Notes: generated from the letters alone by a model not told the origin. DNA of 64,000 nucleotides from Rhizobium sp. L1K21 (GCF_024055895.1 NZ_JAMXLE010000009.1:1-64000), one strand, 5' to 3'. Positions 17,729 through 27,410 are shown, counted from the stretch's first letter. Numbers and translations: made by a program.

Positions 17729-19669
17729 ATGGCTAGTGACCATTTGGAAGGTTCGCACGCAAGGCCAAGCGAAAAACCTTTGATAGAGTCTCTCTTTCTG
17801 GCAGCCGGCCGGCGGGTTGCCCTGCTTGCAGTAGCATCGCTTTTGTTGATCGCAGTCCTGACCATAGCCAACATAGTCATGCGCAACACGATGAGTATCA
17901 GCCTTTACGGTCTAAACGAAATCAGCACGCTGCTAGTCGCGCTCGCGGCGGCGGCGTGCCTCCCTTATGGATTGGCGGTCAGCGCTTCGCTGGAAGTCGA
18001 TCTCGTTTCGCACCTGTTAAACGACCAGGGCAAAAGGCTCTTTTATTTTGGTGCGGCTGTGCTTGGTGTCATTTTTTTCGGCGTGCTCGGCTTCGAAGTC
18101 TGGATGACTGCAGACCGCATGGCAGCTGGACACCAGACGACATTGATGACGGCGTTGCCGGTTGCGCCCTTCTTTCGGATCATGGCCGGGGCCATCGGGC
18201 TTGGTGCTATCGTCATGCTGTCCAGAGCCGTCAGTCTGGCTCTTCGGGCGGTCCGTGCAAGCTCGTCGTCTGCTGTCATTGTTGCGGGTATAGCAATTTT
18301 CACCGCGCACATGCTTCTTGCCCTTTTCGGCGTCGTGGACAGCAGCCTCTACACTTATTTGAAGCCGGACAGCCCGGTGGCGCTTGCTCTTTTGGTCGTA
18401 TTTGCCATGTGGGTGTTGATCATGTTCATGGTGCCGGTGGGGGTTGCCATGGGCCTTGCCGGTCTCGTAGGCGCCTCGGCACTTTTCGGCTCTTCTGCGG
18501 GCTTGGGTGCTATCGGTTCTGAGACGACCAGTTTCATTGTGCAGGATTCTCTCTCGGTTCTACCGCTTTTCCTGCTTATGGGAGCTTTCGCCAGCGTTGC
18601 GGGTATAGGTGCAGATCTTTATCGCCTATCAAACGCGTTGGTCGGTCACATTCGCGGAGGGCTTGCATTCGCCTCCATTCTTGCCTGCGCCGGCTTTGGA
18701 ACCGTCACAGGTTCATCAATCGTTACACAGATGACAATCGGGCGCATAGCATTGCGAGAAATGCAGGACCGTAACTACTCCCGAGAATTGGCATCCGGCA
18801 CAATCGCTGCCGGCGGTACTCTGGGGCAATTGTTTCCGCCATCTTCCGCCCTCATTCTTTATGCGGTCATGACCGAGCAATCGATCGGGCGTCTCTTCAT
18901 TGGTGCCTTGATCCCGGCATTTCTGGCGGCGGGGCTCTACATGTCCGCCGTTGCCATATGGTTGTGGCTGCGTCCTCAGGATGCGGCGGTAGGCCAACGC
19001 GCCAACTTCGGCGAAATCGCCAATGCCGTCAAAGGCTCGTGGTCGGTCTTGCTGCTTATCGGCATCGTTCTTGGCGGCATCTATTTTGGCCTGTTTACCG
19101 AATTGGAGGCGGGCGCTGTCGGTGCAGTCGGTGCCTTTGTCATAGCGCTTGCGCGGGGTCGGCTCAGTGTCGGCAATTTCTGGCAGACAATCGGTGAATC
19201 GACCATAACATTGGCAATGGTCTATTCACTGCTCTTCGGTGCCACGATGCTCACTTTCTTTTTCGGTATCAGTGGTGTTCCCCAGGCATTTGTCGACTTT
19301 CTCGGCAACTTCGAGCTCGGCCCGATAGGAATTGTCCTCATTCTGATTGCCGCATATCTGGTTCTGGGAACCTTCATGGACGGATTTGCCATGATGCTGA
19401 TTACAATTCCGATCTTTGTGCCCCTTGTCCATTCGCTGGGCTTCGACCCGATCTGGTGGGGGATAATGACGCTGATCTGCATGGAAGCCGGGCAAATTTC
19501 GCCGCCCTTTGGCCTTAACATCTTCGTCATTTCTTCGCTCGATCCAAACATCAGCTTGCGGCAGGTCTATCGCGGATGCTGGCCGTTTTTCGCTTCGACA
19601 ATCATGAAAATCGCGCTGCTTCTTCTGTTTCCTTCCCTTGTGACCTGGCTGCCATCGGCAATGCAATAG
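17729..19669 (+). CDS. TRAP transporter fused permease (DctQ-DctM)
   Basis: This is the membrane component of a sodium- or proton-driven importer for organic acids. The 646 residues contain a small DctQ-like unit (about residues 25-190, four membrane segments) joined to a large DctM-like unit (from about 205). DctM features include SVLPLFLLMGAFAS, ACAGFGTVTGSSIVTQMTIG and AAGGTLGQLFPPSSALILYAV. GGAGG lies six bases before the ATG. It is the first gene of the unit that also encodes the binding protein, a flavin hydroxylase and a FAH hydrolase. Separate DctQ and DctM genes serve the second TRAP system at 34236-36049. Confidence 0.92.
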   Translation: MASDHLEGSHARPSEKPLIESLFLAAGRRVALLAVASLLLIAVLTIANIVMRNTMSISLYGLNEISTLLVALAAAACLPYGLAVSASLEVDLVSHLLNDQGKRLFYFGAAVLGVIFFGVLGFEVWMTADRMAAGHQTTLMTALPVAPFFRIMAGAIGLGAIVMLSRAVSLALRAVRASSSSAVIVAGIAIFTAHMLLALFGVVDSSLYTYLKPDSPVALALLVVFAMWVLIMFMVPVGVAMGLAGLVGASALFGSSAGLGAIGSETTSFIVQDSLSVLPLFLLMGAFASVAGIGADLYRLSNALVGHIRGGLAFASILACAGFGTVTGSSIVTQMTIGRIALREMQDRNYSRELASGTIAAGGTLGQLFPPSSALILYAVMTEQSIGRLFIGALIPAFLAAGLYMSAVAIWLWLRPQDAAVGQRANFGEIANAVKGSWSVLLLIGIVLGGIYFGLFTELEAGAVGAVGAFVIALARGRLSVGNFWQTIGESTITLAMVYSLLFGATMLTFFFGISGVPQAFVDFLGNFELGPIGIVLILIAAYLVLGTFMDGFAMMLITIPIFVPLVHSLGFDPIWWGIMTLICMEAGQISPPFGLNIFVISSLDPNISLRQVYRGCWPFFASTIMKIALLLLFPSLVTWLPSAMQ

Positions 19670-19792
19670 AGGGATCGGGGACGTGGAATACAGCAGTGTA
19701 GATCGTGTGACTGCTGCGGAGAAGCCGATTTACAGGCCAATCCAAGGAGTGGACGTTTGCCTTAACCTGAAATCTCTAGGGAGGAGATGAGA

Positions 19793-20800
19793 ATGAAAAA
19801 GTTCCTGAAAATTCAAGTTGCTTCACTTTTGCTGCTGCAGACGTTCATGTCTGCGGCTTGGTCGGCGGAATATACGATGCGCATCGCATCTGGTGCCAAT
19901 TCTGCCGGGTTCACCTGCAAGGAATTTCTGGCCGGTTGGGGAGAGAAGATCAAGGCGGCCTCAGGAGGGCGCATCGACTACGAACTCTATTGCGACGGAA
20001 AGCTTGGCAAAATGGGCGACACGGTCAATCGCGTAGAGTATGGCCTTGCGGAAGTTGGTTGGGACATCCCGCTCGCATACGGTCAGCGCTTTGCCCCCCT
20101 CGGCGTTGTCGGTGTTCCGGGGCTCTACAAAGACCCCGCCAAGGCTGCAGGTGCGCTTTGGAAACTTTATGAGAGCGGAGTGATCCCCGAGGACTCTGCG
20201 GTGAGGATCGCTCTTCTACAGACCTTCGGCAACACCTCCTTGTGGACCAAGGACAAGGTGGAGGATTTAACCACACTGGATGGACTTAAGATCGCCATGG
20301 GTTCGCGCGAACGCGCCATTACGCTGCAGTCAATGGGTGCGGCACCGGTCAATCTGCGCGTTCCGGAATATTATCAGGCGGTTGCCAAGGGTGTCGCAGA
20401 CGGGATCTTCAGCACCGATACCTCGGTGTTCGATTTCTCCATGACCGAGTTGTTGAAATATAACTATCGTGCCTCCTTCGGCGGCGGCGTGGTCGGCCTG
20501 TTCATGAATAAGAACTGGTACAGCAGCTTGCCGGACGAGCTCAAGAAAGTGATCGACGAAAACAGCGGTTACGAGGGTTCGAAATGGGCCTCCAACCTGC
20601 TTGCAGAATCGGAGAAGGTGCTGCTCAAGAACGCCGAAACCGACCATGGGGTGACCGTTCACAAACTCACGCCCGAGGAGATTGACGCCTGGCAGCCGGC
20701 CTTCGAGAAAACGAAGGAAGCCTGGGTCGGTGCGATTCCCAATGGCGAAGCCTACCTTTCAGGCTTCAAGGCCGGCCTGGCAGAAGAAGCCGATCAATAA
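19793..20800 (+). CDS. TRAP transporter substrate-binding protein (DctP family)
   Basis: This 335-residue periplasmic binding protein works with the fused TRAP permease. A signal peptide is visible (MKKFLKIQ, hydrophobic core, AWSA|EYTMRIA). The mature part has the DctP pattern, including LTTLDGLKIAMGSRERAITL and ADGIFSTDTSVFDF. I chose the ATG at 19793, eight bases after GGAGG, rather than the ATG at 19787 inside the ribosome site. The ligand is presumably an aromatic carboxylate because the next gene encodes an aromatic hydroxylase, but the binding residues do not tell. Confidence 0.9.
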   Translation: MKKFLKIQVASLLLLQTFMSAAWSAEYTMRIASGANSAGFTCKEFLAGWGEKIKAASGGRIDYELYCDGKLGKMGDTVNRVEYGLAEVGWDIPLAYGQRFAPLGVVGVPGLYKDPAKAAGALWKLYESGVIPEDSAVRIALLQTFGNTSLWTKDKVEDLTTLDGLKIAMGSRERAITLQSMGAAPVNLRVPEYYQAVAKGVADGIFSTDTSVFDFSMTELLKYNYRASFGGGVVGLFMNKNWYSSLPDELKKVIDENSGYEGSKWASNLLAESEKVLLKNAETDHGVTVHKLTPEEIDAWQPAFEKTKEAWVGAIPNGEAYLSGFKAGLAEEADQ

Positions 20801-20877
20801 GAGACGTGACGGCAAGGATGGCGAGTGGCTGTCCTTGCCGTTGTCGGACGGTATCAAAGATGTGCGGAGTGAAAGAC

Positions 20878-22395
20878 GTGTCAACGCAAAAGTCCAAAAG
20901 AGAAATCACATGCGACGTGCTTGTCGTCGGCGTTGGTCCTGTCGGCGCCGCCGTAGCGGCGCTGATTGCACAAAAAGGTCATTCCGTCGTTGCCGTCGAA
21001 CGCGACCTGCAACTTTATCCGTTACCGCGTGCCGTCGGATTTGATGGGGATATCATGCGGATATTCCAGCGTATGGGGCTGGTCGACAAAATCGCGCCGC
21101 ATGTACGGTTTTCTCCCTATTACGATTTCTTGAGCGCCGAAGGCGAGACCCTTTTGAGCTATGATCGAAGCACCGGCCGTCATCCATCAGGCTGGCTGCC
21201 CAATGTTACCTTTTATCAGCCAGCGATCGAAGAGGCATTGCGGGAGCAGATAGAGGTATCGCCCGCAGGAACGTTGCTTCTCGGTTACACATTCCGTTCG
21301 CTGACCCAGGACGAATCCGGAGTGAGCGCCGAATTTCAGCGCAACGACGAAACGATAAACGTGCGCTGCAAATATCTAGTTGGCTGCGATGGTGCGCGTA
21401 GTCAGGTTCGGGCCGAACTCGGTGTCGAACTAGAGGATTTCGGTTTCGACGAACCTTGGCTCGTTGTCGATTTCCTTGCCGACGATCTTTCAGGTCTGCC
21501 CGACAGAAACGTGCAGATTTGCGATCCACAACGACCGGCCACCTACATGCAGATGGGTCCGGGACGCTACCGTTGGGAATTCATGGTGCTGCCGGACGAC
21601 GATCCTGCAGCGCTGAAAGATGAACAGTTCGTTCGGACCCTTCTTTCCAATTGCGGCGTCACCCGTAACGATCCGATCGAGCGACTCGCGCTCTATCGAT
21701 TCCATGGGCTGATTGCCAAACAGTGGAAAAAGGGAAGGGTTCTGCTGGCGGGGGATTCCGCTCACCAGATGCCGCCATTTGCAGGGCAGGGGTTCTGTTC
21801 GGGTTTGCGGGATGCCTTTGCCCTCGCATGGCGTATCGATCTTGTCCTGGCCGGCCGGGCCAGTGAGCCGCTATTGGCAAGTTATGAGGAGGAGCGCAAG
21901 CCTCAAGTGGAATTCATGATCAATTCTTCCATACGGCTTGGGCAGATCGTATGCACGACGGATGTGGAGCGGGCCACAGCCCGCGACACGCTGATGTTGG
22001 CCGAGCGCAAAGCCGGTAGCGTGCCACCTCCACCAATGTCCTATCCTCCGCTCGAAAGCGGCTTTTTCATTGCCGATCAACCAGGTGCCGGTCAGCTCTT
22101 CCCACAGCCGACGCGTGAAGATGGTGCTAAAAGTCTTAGGTTCGACGATCTGAGCGATGGCCGACCGACGCTCATTTCACGTCATTTTTCGCAACTCGCC
22201 GCGTTGGGTTCGATAGAGGACATCTGGCTCAGCGCCGTCGACCGCCCCGAGCTGGAACCGTTCCGGCAACAGCTTGAAGCCTGGCTGGAAGCACACGGTG
22301 CCGAAGCCGTGTTGATCCGCCCCGATTTCTACGTTTTTGCCACCGGTTCACCAAGCACCTTGCTGGACTCCTATCGCAAAACCGTGGCCCCATAA
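20878..22395 (+). CDS. FAD-dependent aromatic monooxygenase, MhpA-like
   Basis: This is a class A flavin hydroxylase that adds a hydroxyl group to a phenolic ring using NAD(P)H and oxygen. The 505 residues show the FAD motif VVGVGPVGAAVAALIA, PRAVGFDGDIMRIF, the DG motif VGCDGARSQVR and the second FAD motif LLAGDSAHQMPPFAGQGF. A C-terminal thioredoxin-like domain ends in VLIRPDFYVFATG. The start is uncertain. I prefer the GTG at 20878, eight bases after GGAG; an ATG at 20860 is the alternative. It supplies a catechol-type substrate for an extradiol dioxygenase, probably that at 23499. It is paralogous to the gene at 41686. Confidence 0.9.
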   Translation: MSTQKSKREITCDVLVVGVGPVGAAVAALIAQKGHSVVAVERDLQLYPLPRAVGFDGDIMRIFQRMGLVDKIAPHVRFSPYYDFLSAEGETLLSYDRSTGRHPSGWLPNVTFYQPAIEEALREQIEVSPAGTLLLGYTFRSLTQDESGVSAEFQRNDETINVRCKYLVGCDGARSQVRAELGVELEDFGFDEPWLVVDFLADDLSGLPDRNVQICDPQRPATYMQMGPGRYRWEFMVLPDDDPAALKDEQFVRTLLSNCGVTRNDPIERLALYRFHGLIAKQWKKGRVLLAGDSAHQMPPFAGQGFCSGLRDAFALAWRIDLVLAGRASEPLLASYEEERKPQVEFMINSSIRLGQIVCTTDVERATARDTLMLAERKAGSVPPPPMSYPPLESGFFIADQPGAGQLFPQPTREDGAKSLRFDDLSDGRPTLISRHFSQLAALGSIEDIWLSAVDRPELEPFRQQLEAWLEAHGAEAVLIRPDFYVFATGSPSTLLDSYRKTVAP

Positions 22396-22501
22396 GCCGG
22401 GGGAAGGGAAGCTCGGCCTGCGCCTATGCCTGGTCGAGCGCGTTCACCCGGGCGAGATTCTGTATCCAATTAACAATGTTAAACCCAAGAAGGAACAAAG
22501 A

Positions 22502-23377
22502 ATGCACTTTGCAATGGTGGAAACGGATGGTGAAACCTGCCTTGCGCTCAAACGCGGCAACGACCTTTACGCTATTCCGGTCGCAGCAACTGCCTTTGCC
22601 AGAGGTCTTGACGATCTCGTTGCCGCCGATCCGGACGGCATTAAAGACTTGGCGGAACAGATATTTTCTTCAGGTCGGCATCTGAACGCCGAAGACGTAC
22701 GGTTTCTGCCGCCGCTAAGCCGACCGCCCAAAATCATTTGCGTCGGACTCAACTACGTTGATCACACGGCGGAAAGCGGTTTTGTTCAGCCCGAATACCC
22801 GACACTTTTTGCTCGATTTGCCACCAGCCTGATTGGACACGAAGCGTCTCTCGTCAAGCCGGACGAGTCGGATCAATTCGATTATGAGGGCGAACTGGCT
22901 GTTGTTCTCGCACGGGGCGGTCGCAAAATACGCAAAGAAGATGCCCTGAACCATGTATTTGGGTATACGATCTGCAACGATGCTTCACTTCGGGATTACC
23001 AGTTTAAGTCACCGCAATGGACAGCTGGGAAGAATTTCGATCACACCGGTGCACTGGGGCCTTTCGTCGTCACAGCTGATGCCTTGCCCGCCGGCTGCAA
23101 AGGACTGATGCTGGAAACACGGCTCAACGGGACGACCGTTCAGAAAGCGCCCATCGACGATATGGTTTTCGATGTTGCCAGCCTCATCGAAATCCTGAGT
23201 GCCTTTATGACCATGGAAGCCGGTGATATCATTATATCCGGCACGCCATCGGGTGTAGGCATGGCGCGAAACCCGCCACTTTGGATGAAACCCGGCGACG
23301 TTGTGGAAGTCGAAATCTCCAATATCGGGATATTGCGCAACAGTGTCAGATCCGAAACGGCTCTATCACGGGCATGA
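22502..23377 (+). CDS. FAH-family hydrolase (fumarylacetoacetase-like)
   Basis: This hydrolase processes a ring-cleavage product in module II. The 291 residues carry VGLNYVDHTAESG, the metal site YEGELAVVLARGG, CNDASLRDYQF, GKNFDHTGALGPF and GDIIISGTPSGVGMARNPP. I chose the ATG at 22502 with AAGGA upstream. The frame is open back to 22337 but the extra residues do not resemble the family. The gene lies about 100 bases after the monooxygenase gene and before a strong terminator, so it closes the operon. Confidence 0.9.
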   Translation: MHFAMVETDGETCLALKRGNDLYAIPVAATAFARGLDDLVAADPDGIKDLAEQIFSSGRHLNAEDVRFLPPLSRPPKIICVGLNYVDHTAESGFVQPEYPTLFARFATSLIGHEASLVKPDESDQFDYEGELAVVLARGGRKIRKEDALNHVFGYTICNDASLRDYQFKSPQWTAGKNFDHTGALGPFVVTADALPAGCKGLMLETRLNGTTVQKAPIDDMVFDVASLIEILSAFMTMEAGDIIISGTPSGVGMARNPPLWMKPGDVVEVEISNIGILRNSVRSETALSRA

Positions 23378-23466
23378 ACAACGTTCAGACATGGCGATAA
23401 GCCGGCGAACGGTAATGCATTCCTGAGACGGGCATCGTTCGAACGGTGTCTGCGAATTCTGGAAAG

Positions 23467-23496
23467 ACCGCCCGACTGCAATCGGGCGGTTTTCTA
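23467..23496 (+). terminator. rho-independent terminator after module II rightward operon
   Basis: A perfect nine-base stem (ACCGCCCGA pairing with TCGGGCGGT, six-base loop) runs into TTTTCTATTT. It lies 90 bases after the FAH gene stop codon and directly before the stop of the convergent dioxygenase gene, so it mainly ends the rightward transcript. Confidence 0.88.
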
Positions 23497-23498
23497 TT

Positions 23499-24395
23499 TC
23501 AAAACTGCGAGAGCTCAACCGCAAATTTTGTGCGCCAGTGAGCAACATCTCCACGCTCCCAGCGGCGAGGCCGCATTGGTATTTCCTCGTGCCAAGGCCG
23601 CGGCTCCATCATGTCGAGGTCAGGCAGGTACACATCCATTTCCGTGTAGAGCTCCACCAGGCGCTTGGAATCATCCTGAAAATAGCTTGCGATATTGTGA
23701 CCCGCCGTATGGCGTGTGGGCCCCCAGACGATGGGCTTGCTGTCTCGCGCCAGAAGATCGGCGGCGTTCACGTGCGATCCGGTTTCCCGCAATTGAAATG
23801 CGAGGTGGTGGAGGCGATGCGCCGTCGGTGCTTCCACCACATTGAGAACGTGGTGCTCGTAATTGCAGGTATAGAAATCCAGCACGTCACCGAAAGCGTC
23901 CGTTCGGTGGAATCCGAGAACCTCGGTATAGAAGCGTTTGATGGCAGCCCCTTCGGCACTGGCGACAGCAAAGTGGCCAAGCCGCAGGGGAGCAACCCCC
24001 GTTGTCGTCATGGTGCCTTCGGTCTGGCTGATCGCCGAGATCAAATGAACCGAATGGCCGCCAATAGGTTCGACCTCTATCAATTCGTCTACGCCGGGAC
24101 GCGCATCGCTCTTGCGGGTATAAGCCAAGCCTGCAGCATCGAGATGTTTCGCCATGCTGTCGAGATCGATGTCAGCGGCAAGCTGGTAACCCACCGCTTC
24201 CAGACCTGAATTGTCGCCTTTCCGGAAACTGAGATTGTGATGGTCGAAACCGAGACTCAGCCAGGTACGGTCGGCGGTTGCCTGTCCGTCTTGCCGCAGC
24301 CCCATAATTTCTGAATAGAAACGCAAATCCTCTTCCAGTCTTGCGCTTGAAAAATCCATATAGACCATGCGGAATGTCTTGGGTTTCTGCGGCAT
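23499..24395 (-). CDS. extradiol ring-cleavage dioxygenase, VOC (type I) fold
   Basis: This is a two-module VOC protein of 298 residues. The likely metal ligands are His in LRLGHFAVAS, His in HRLHHLAFQL and Glu in RLVELYTEMD. WGPTRHTAGHNIASYF precedes the last ligand, as in extradiol dioxygenases. GGAGG lies five bases before the ATG. Its gene follows the alpha/beta hydrolase gene at 24434 by 38 bases in the same direction. Dioxygenase plus carbon-carbon hydrolase is the usual pair of a meta-cleavage pathway. Confidence 0.87.
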   Translation of the reverse strand: MPQKPKTFRMVYMDFSSARLEEDLRFYSEIMGLRQDGQATADRTWLSLGFDHHNLSFRKGDNSGLEAVGYQLAADIDLDSMAKHLDAAGLAYTRKSDARPGVDELIEVEPIGGHSVHLISAISQTEGTMTTTGVAPLRLGHFAVASAEGAAIKRFYTEVLGFHRTDAFGDVLDFYTCNYEHHVLNVVEAPTAHRLHHLAFQLRETGSHVNAADLLARDSKPIVWGPTRHTAGHNIASYFQDDSKRLVELYTEMDVYLPDLDMMEPRPWHEEIPMRPRRWERGDVAHWRTKFAVELSQF

Positions 24396-24433
24396 TCCAT
24401 CCTCCTCGATGTTTGCATATTTTCAGAAGCGTG

Positions 24434-25318
24434 TCAGCGATCACGAAGAAAGACGATTGCCTCGCGGTTGAAGGTTTCCGGGTCCTCCCACTGTGGCCAA
24501 TGGCCGACCTTGCTGATGGAGACTATGCGGCTGTTGCTCAGCAATCCGTGGGCGCGCTGTGTATTTTTTCGAAAATGCTCGCTGTCGTCGGCGGACTCCA
24601 CCAGTAAGACCGGCTTCTCGATCGCGCGCCACTCATCGTCGCTCAACGCGCTACGATTGAAGTTTTCCGTCCGTGTGATAGCCAGGATACGTTTCATCGC
24701 GCCTTTCATCTCTGGCTGGCGGTAAACGGTCTGGCGCAGTTTGATGAAGTCAGCATTGCGCTTGGCCGGATCGAAGATAAGGTCCGTGAAGATGTTGGCA
24801 ATATTGCTCCACGAGGGATCATCAATCGCTTTTGAACGATCATTTGCGATCGAGGTTGCCGCTGGCGGGGTGTAGCTCGGTTCGCGTCGCATGCCCGAAG
24901 CTGCGCAAAGAACGAGCCTGTCCACCATGCGAGGGTATGTGTGGGCGAAGTTGACAGACAGCCAGCCGCCCATGGAAACTCCGACAAGCGATGCCTTTTC
25001 GATGCCAAGGGCAGCAAAGAATCCATGAAGGTGTTGAACATAGTCGCTCATCTCATAGATGTCCTGCTCCGGCTTGTCGGTGAAACCGGCTCCCAGGCAG
25101 TCAAGCGCAAAAACTTGAAAATGTTCGGCAAAGGGTCCGATATTGGCACAAAAGGCTTCCCACGAACCACCGATCCCGTGAACGAAAACAACGGTTGGCC
25201 TGTCGCCAGACCCGGCGTGGACATATCGGGTCCTGATCCCGTCCACATCCACCCAGTCTTGCCGGAATGCGGTATTTGTCAGATGCGACCAGATGCTTTC
25301 ATAGTGTTCGTGCTGCAT
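24434..25318 (-). CDS. alpha/beta hydrolase, meta-cleavage product hydrolase-like
   Basis: This 294-residue hydrolase resembles the MhpC/BphD group, which splits the carbon-carbon bond of ring-cleavage products. It has the oxyanion motif VFVHGIGGSWEAF, nucleophile elbow GVSMGGWLS, an acid residue after LLVESAD and catalytic His in VGHWPQWEDP. I chose the ATG at 25318 because AAGGAGGT lies just upstream. The frame is open to 25444 but has no family resemblance there. It is the first gene of a two-gene unit with the dioxygenase. A simple esterase role is the alternative. Confidence 0.87.
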   Translation of the reverse strand: MQHEHYESIWSHLTNTAFRQDWVDVDGIRTRYVHAGSGDRPTVVFVHGIGGSWEAFCANIGPFAEHFQVFALDCLGAGFTDKPEQDIYEMSDYVQHLHGFFAALGIEKASLVGVSMGGWLSVNFAHTYPRMVDRLVLCAASGMRREPSYTPPAATSIANDRSKAIDDPSWSNIANIFTDLIFDPAKRNADFIKLRQTVYRQPEMKGAMKRILAITRTENFNRSALSDDEWRAIEKPVLLVESADDSEHFRKNTQRAHGLLSNSRIVSISKVGHWPQWEDPETFNREAIVFLRDR

Positions 25319-25460
25319 TGAAACCTCCTTCGAACTTCGCCGTTGCCGGGACTGGAAAAGCATCCTCTTACCGACGGTACCTCGTTTGCATACGCCGAGG
25401 TTCAGCGCCTCTCCATGGGCAGCAGATAACAGCGCCCGCAACAAAAGGTCAATAAAAAAT

Positions 25461-25478
25461 CATAAATATATGTTTTTA
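25461..25478. promoter_or_regulatory. operator candidate, module II motif copy 2
   Basis: CATAAA-N6-TTTTTA lies in an AT-rich stretch 143 bases before the meta-cleavage hydrolase start, just after the stop codon of the gene at 25481. Its core matches the copy at 33756-33771 at 13 of 16 positions when read on the minus strand. Confidence 0.5.
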
Positions 25479-25480
25479 AT

Positions 25481-26287
25481 TTATAGGACACTCCTCCTTC
25501 CGCCCAATTCAGGAATGTCGCCTGCGGACAACCAGTCGAGAACCGCTCGCGCAGCTTCTTTCGGGCGTTCAAACGGTAGGGCGTGGCTTGCGCCAGGAAT
25601 TCTTTTCACAGTCACCCGATCGGGTAATTCCAGAAAGAGTTCATCGGCAGTCTCCTGGGGACGAAGCGGATCCTCGGCGGCCTGCAAATCGAGAATGGGG
25701 GCGATGCCGGATGTCCACCAGACAGACTGTGCAACTTTGGCTGCCGCATCCCTCTGTCTTGCAAGAAGGTCCCCATGCCAGCCGTCGAGCCACGCCTGCG
25801 GATCGTTGCCGCCCGCGAAAAATACCCGCTGCAAAGCCGCAAGTCGTTCTTCGCGACTGTGCTGATAATTGCTACAAAGCTCGATATCGGATGCGATGCT
25901 GCGTGGCCAGTTGCGCGCCGCCGCAGCCAGCAGCACGATACCACAAACCTTCTGTGGATGCCGCGTTGCAGTCATTCTGGCGACCCAGTTGCCGAATGCG
26001 TGACCCGCAATGATGGCCGGCGTGCCGCCTGCCACATCAATCACAGCGGCGATGTCGTCTGCCAAATCATAGAGCGTGAAATCCGATGGACCGAGACTGC
26101 CGGCGATTCCGCGCGGCTCCGGCAGTATCACGCGCATACCTCCCCCAACTAAGGCTTCCGCAAAAGGACACAGTTCGTTGACGCCCCGTCCGATTGATGG
26201 AAGAACAACGACCAGCGGACCGTGCCCACCTGAATAGCAAACGAGCCTGACGTTATCGTTGAGAATGATGGTCTCAGTGTTCAACAT
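25481..26287 (-). CDS. alpha/beta hydrolase-fold protein with Ala at the nucleophile position
   Basis: The fold is recognisable from VVVLPSIGRGVNE, LPEPRGIAGSLG and the late His in GASHALPFERP. At the nucleophile elbow, where Ser, Cys or Asp is usual, the sequence reads GHAFGNWVARM (codon GCA). I have a recollection of a subfamily with GHAFGN, so this may be a conserved trait and not decay. Classical serine hydrolysis is not expected. Candidate starts are the ATG codons at 26287 (268 residues, GGGAG eleven bases upstream) and 26296, where the same GGGAG sits only two bases away. It lies divergently to the operon at 26580. Function unknown. Confidence 0.75.
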   Translation of the reverse strand: MLNTETIILNDNVRLVCYSGGHGPLVVVLPSIGRGVNELCPFAEALVGGGMRVILPEPRGIAGSLGPSDFTLYDLADDIAAVIDVAGGTPAIIAGHAFGNWVARMTATRHPQKVCGIVLLAAAARNWPRSIASDIELCSNYQHSREERLAALQRVFFAGGNDPQAWLDGWHGDLLARQRDAAAKVAQSVWWTSGIAPILDLQAAEDPLRPQETADELFLELPDRVTVKRIPGASHALPFERPKEAARAVLDWLSAGDIPELGGRRSVL

Positions 26288-26417
26288 AGTCTTCATGTCT
26301 CCCTTCAATGACAGGCCCTCAGGATCTGCGGACCCCGAAAATGAATCATGCGTTTTGCACGATCTTTTTTGATTCGAGCGCCTGCCTCACGCGGTTATCC
26401 TTGAATATTCGGTTAGA

Positions 26418-26447
26418 ATATATGATTAAGCTACATTAATGATATAT
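26418..26447. promoter_or_regulatory. operator candidate, module II motif copy 3
   Basis: A 30-base imperfect palindrome has twelve-base arms that pair at eleven positions around GCTACA. It lies in the divergent promoter region between the genes at 26287 and 26580. Its 16-base core (26425-26440) matches the copy at 33756-33771 at 13 of 16 positions, including most of the spacer. Confidence 0.55.
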
Positions 26448-26579
26448 AGGCGCAATCAAAAAGCCACTTGCCTGATCCCGCGCGCTCGTGAAGCGAAAGC
26501 GCACATTAAGCAGAAAGAGGCTTGCATTATAAAAATCATAAGACTAGTTTATTAAACGATAGAGAGAGGGAGGATTGTA

Positions 26580-27410
26580 ATGACGCATCCGAAGACAATA
26601 CAGCGGCCCGCGCAGGAGAGCATCCGCCAGGACGTTAAAATGTCGGACGGTGTTGATCTGAAAGCCTATTGCCAGTTCGCCGCCGGTGATCGGCCATGGG
26701 TGATTTTTTCCAACTCCCTGATGACCGATTGGCGAATATGGAGCTCTCAGGCAGCGATATTATCGGGCGACTGGAATATCTTGCGCTATGATCAGCGCGG
26801 TCATGGAGCGTCTGGATGCGCGTCCGGGGCGACCAATTTTCATCGTCTCGGTACTGACGTAATCGCCCTGCTCGATCATTACGCAGTTGAGCGCGCGGCA
26901 TTTGTGGGGCTTTCTATGGGCGTCCCCACCGGCTTGGCGGCATTTTCATTGTCGCCTGAACGCTTCTCGGGCCTTATGCTCTGCGATGGTCAGCCAAAGA
27001 CTGCGCCGGGTGGGCAAAAACAATGGTCCGCTCGCATTGCTGAAGCGCGGACGACTGGAATGCACGGCTATGCTGCCACTGCAGCGCGGCGTTGGCTTGC
27101 TGAACCGGATGAGCCGCTCTCTGCTGAACTGTTCTCCATGATGTCTGCGACTGCTTTCGGGGGCTTTGCAGCCTGCGCAGGCGCATTGGCGGATTTTGAT
27201 TTCTGCAGCGTTCTTCCGAAAATTGACGTCCCGACCTTACTGGTCGCCGGCCAGAACGACGGTCAGCTTCCAGAGACGATGCGCTTGATGGCTGAAACGA
27301 TTCCTTCGGCGACGTTTGAGACTGTTGTTGGAGCCGGGCATGTGCCTTGTTTTGAAAAGCCCGAAGCTTTCAACGCAATCATGCTCTCCTTTCTGGATCG
27401 TCTGACATGA
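26580..27410 (+). CDS. alpha/beta hydrolase, 3-oxoadipate enol-lactonase-like
   Basis: The 276-residue protein resembles PcaD, which opens the enol-lactone of the beta-ketoadipate pathway. Motifs are WVIFSNSLMTDWRIW, RYDQRGHGAS, nucleophile elbow VGLSMGVPTGL, acid residue in VAGQNDGQLPE and His in VGAGHVPCFEKP. GGAGG lies six bases before the ATG. It starts a tight operon: the next gene overlaps it by four bases. A lactonase or ester hydrolase acting on a ring-cleavage product is likely; the exact substrate is open. Confidence 0.87.
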   Translation: MTHPKTIQRPAQESIRQDVKMSDGVDLKAYCQFAAGDRPWVIFSNSLMTDWRIWSSQAAILSGDWNILRYDQRGHGASGCASGATNFHRLGTDVIALLDHYAVERAAFVGLSMGVPTGLAAFSLSPERFSGLMLCDGQPKTAPGGQKQWSARIAEARTTGMHGYAATAARRWLAEPDEPLSAELFSMMSATAFGGFAACAGALADFDFCSVLPKIDVPTLLVAGQNDGQLPETMRLMAETIPSATFETVVGAGHVPCFEKPEAFNAIMLSFLDRLT

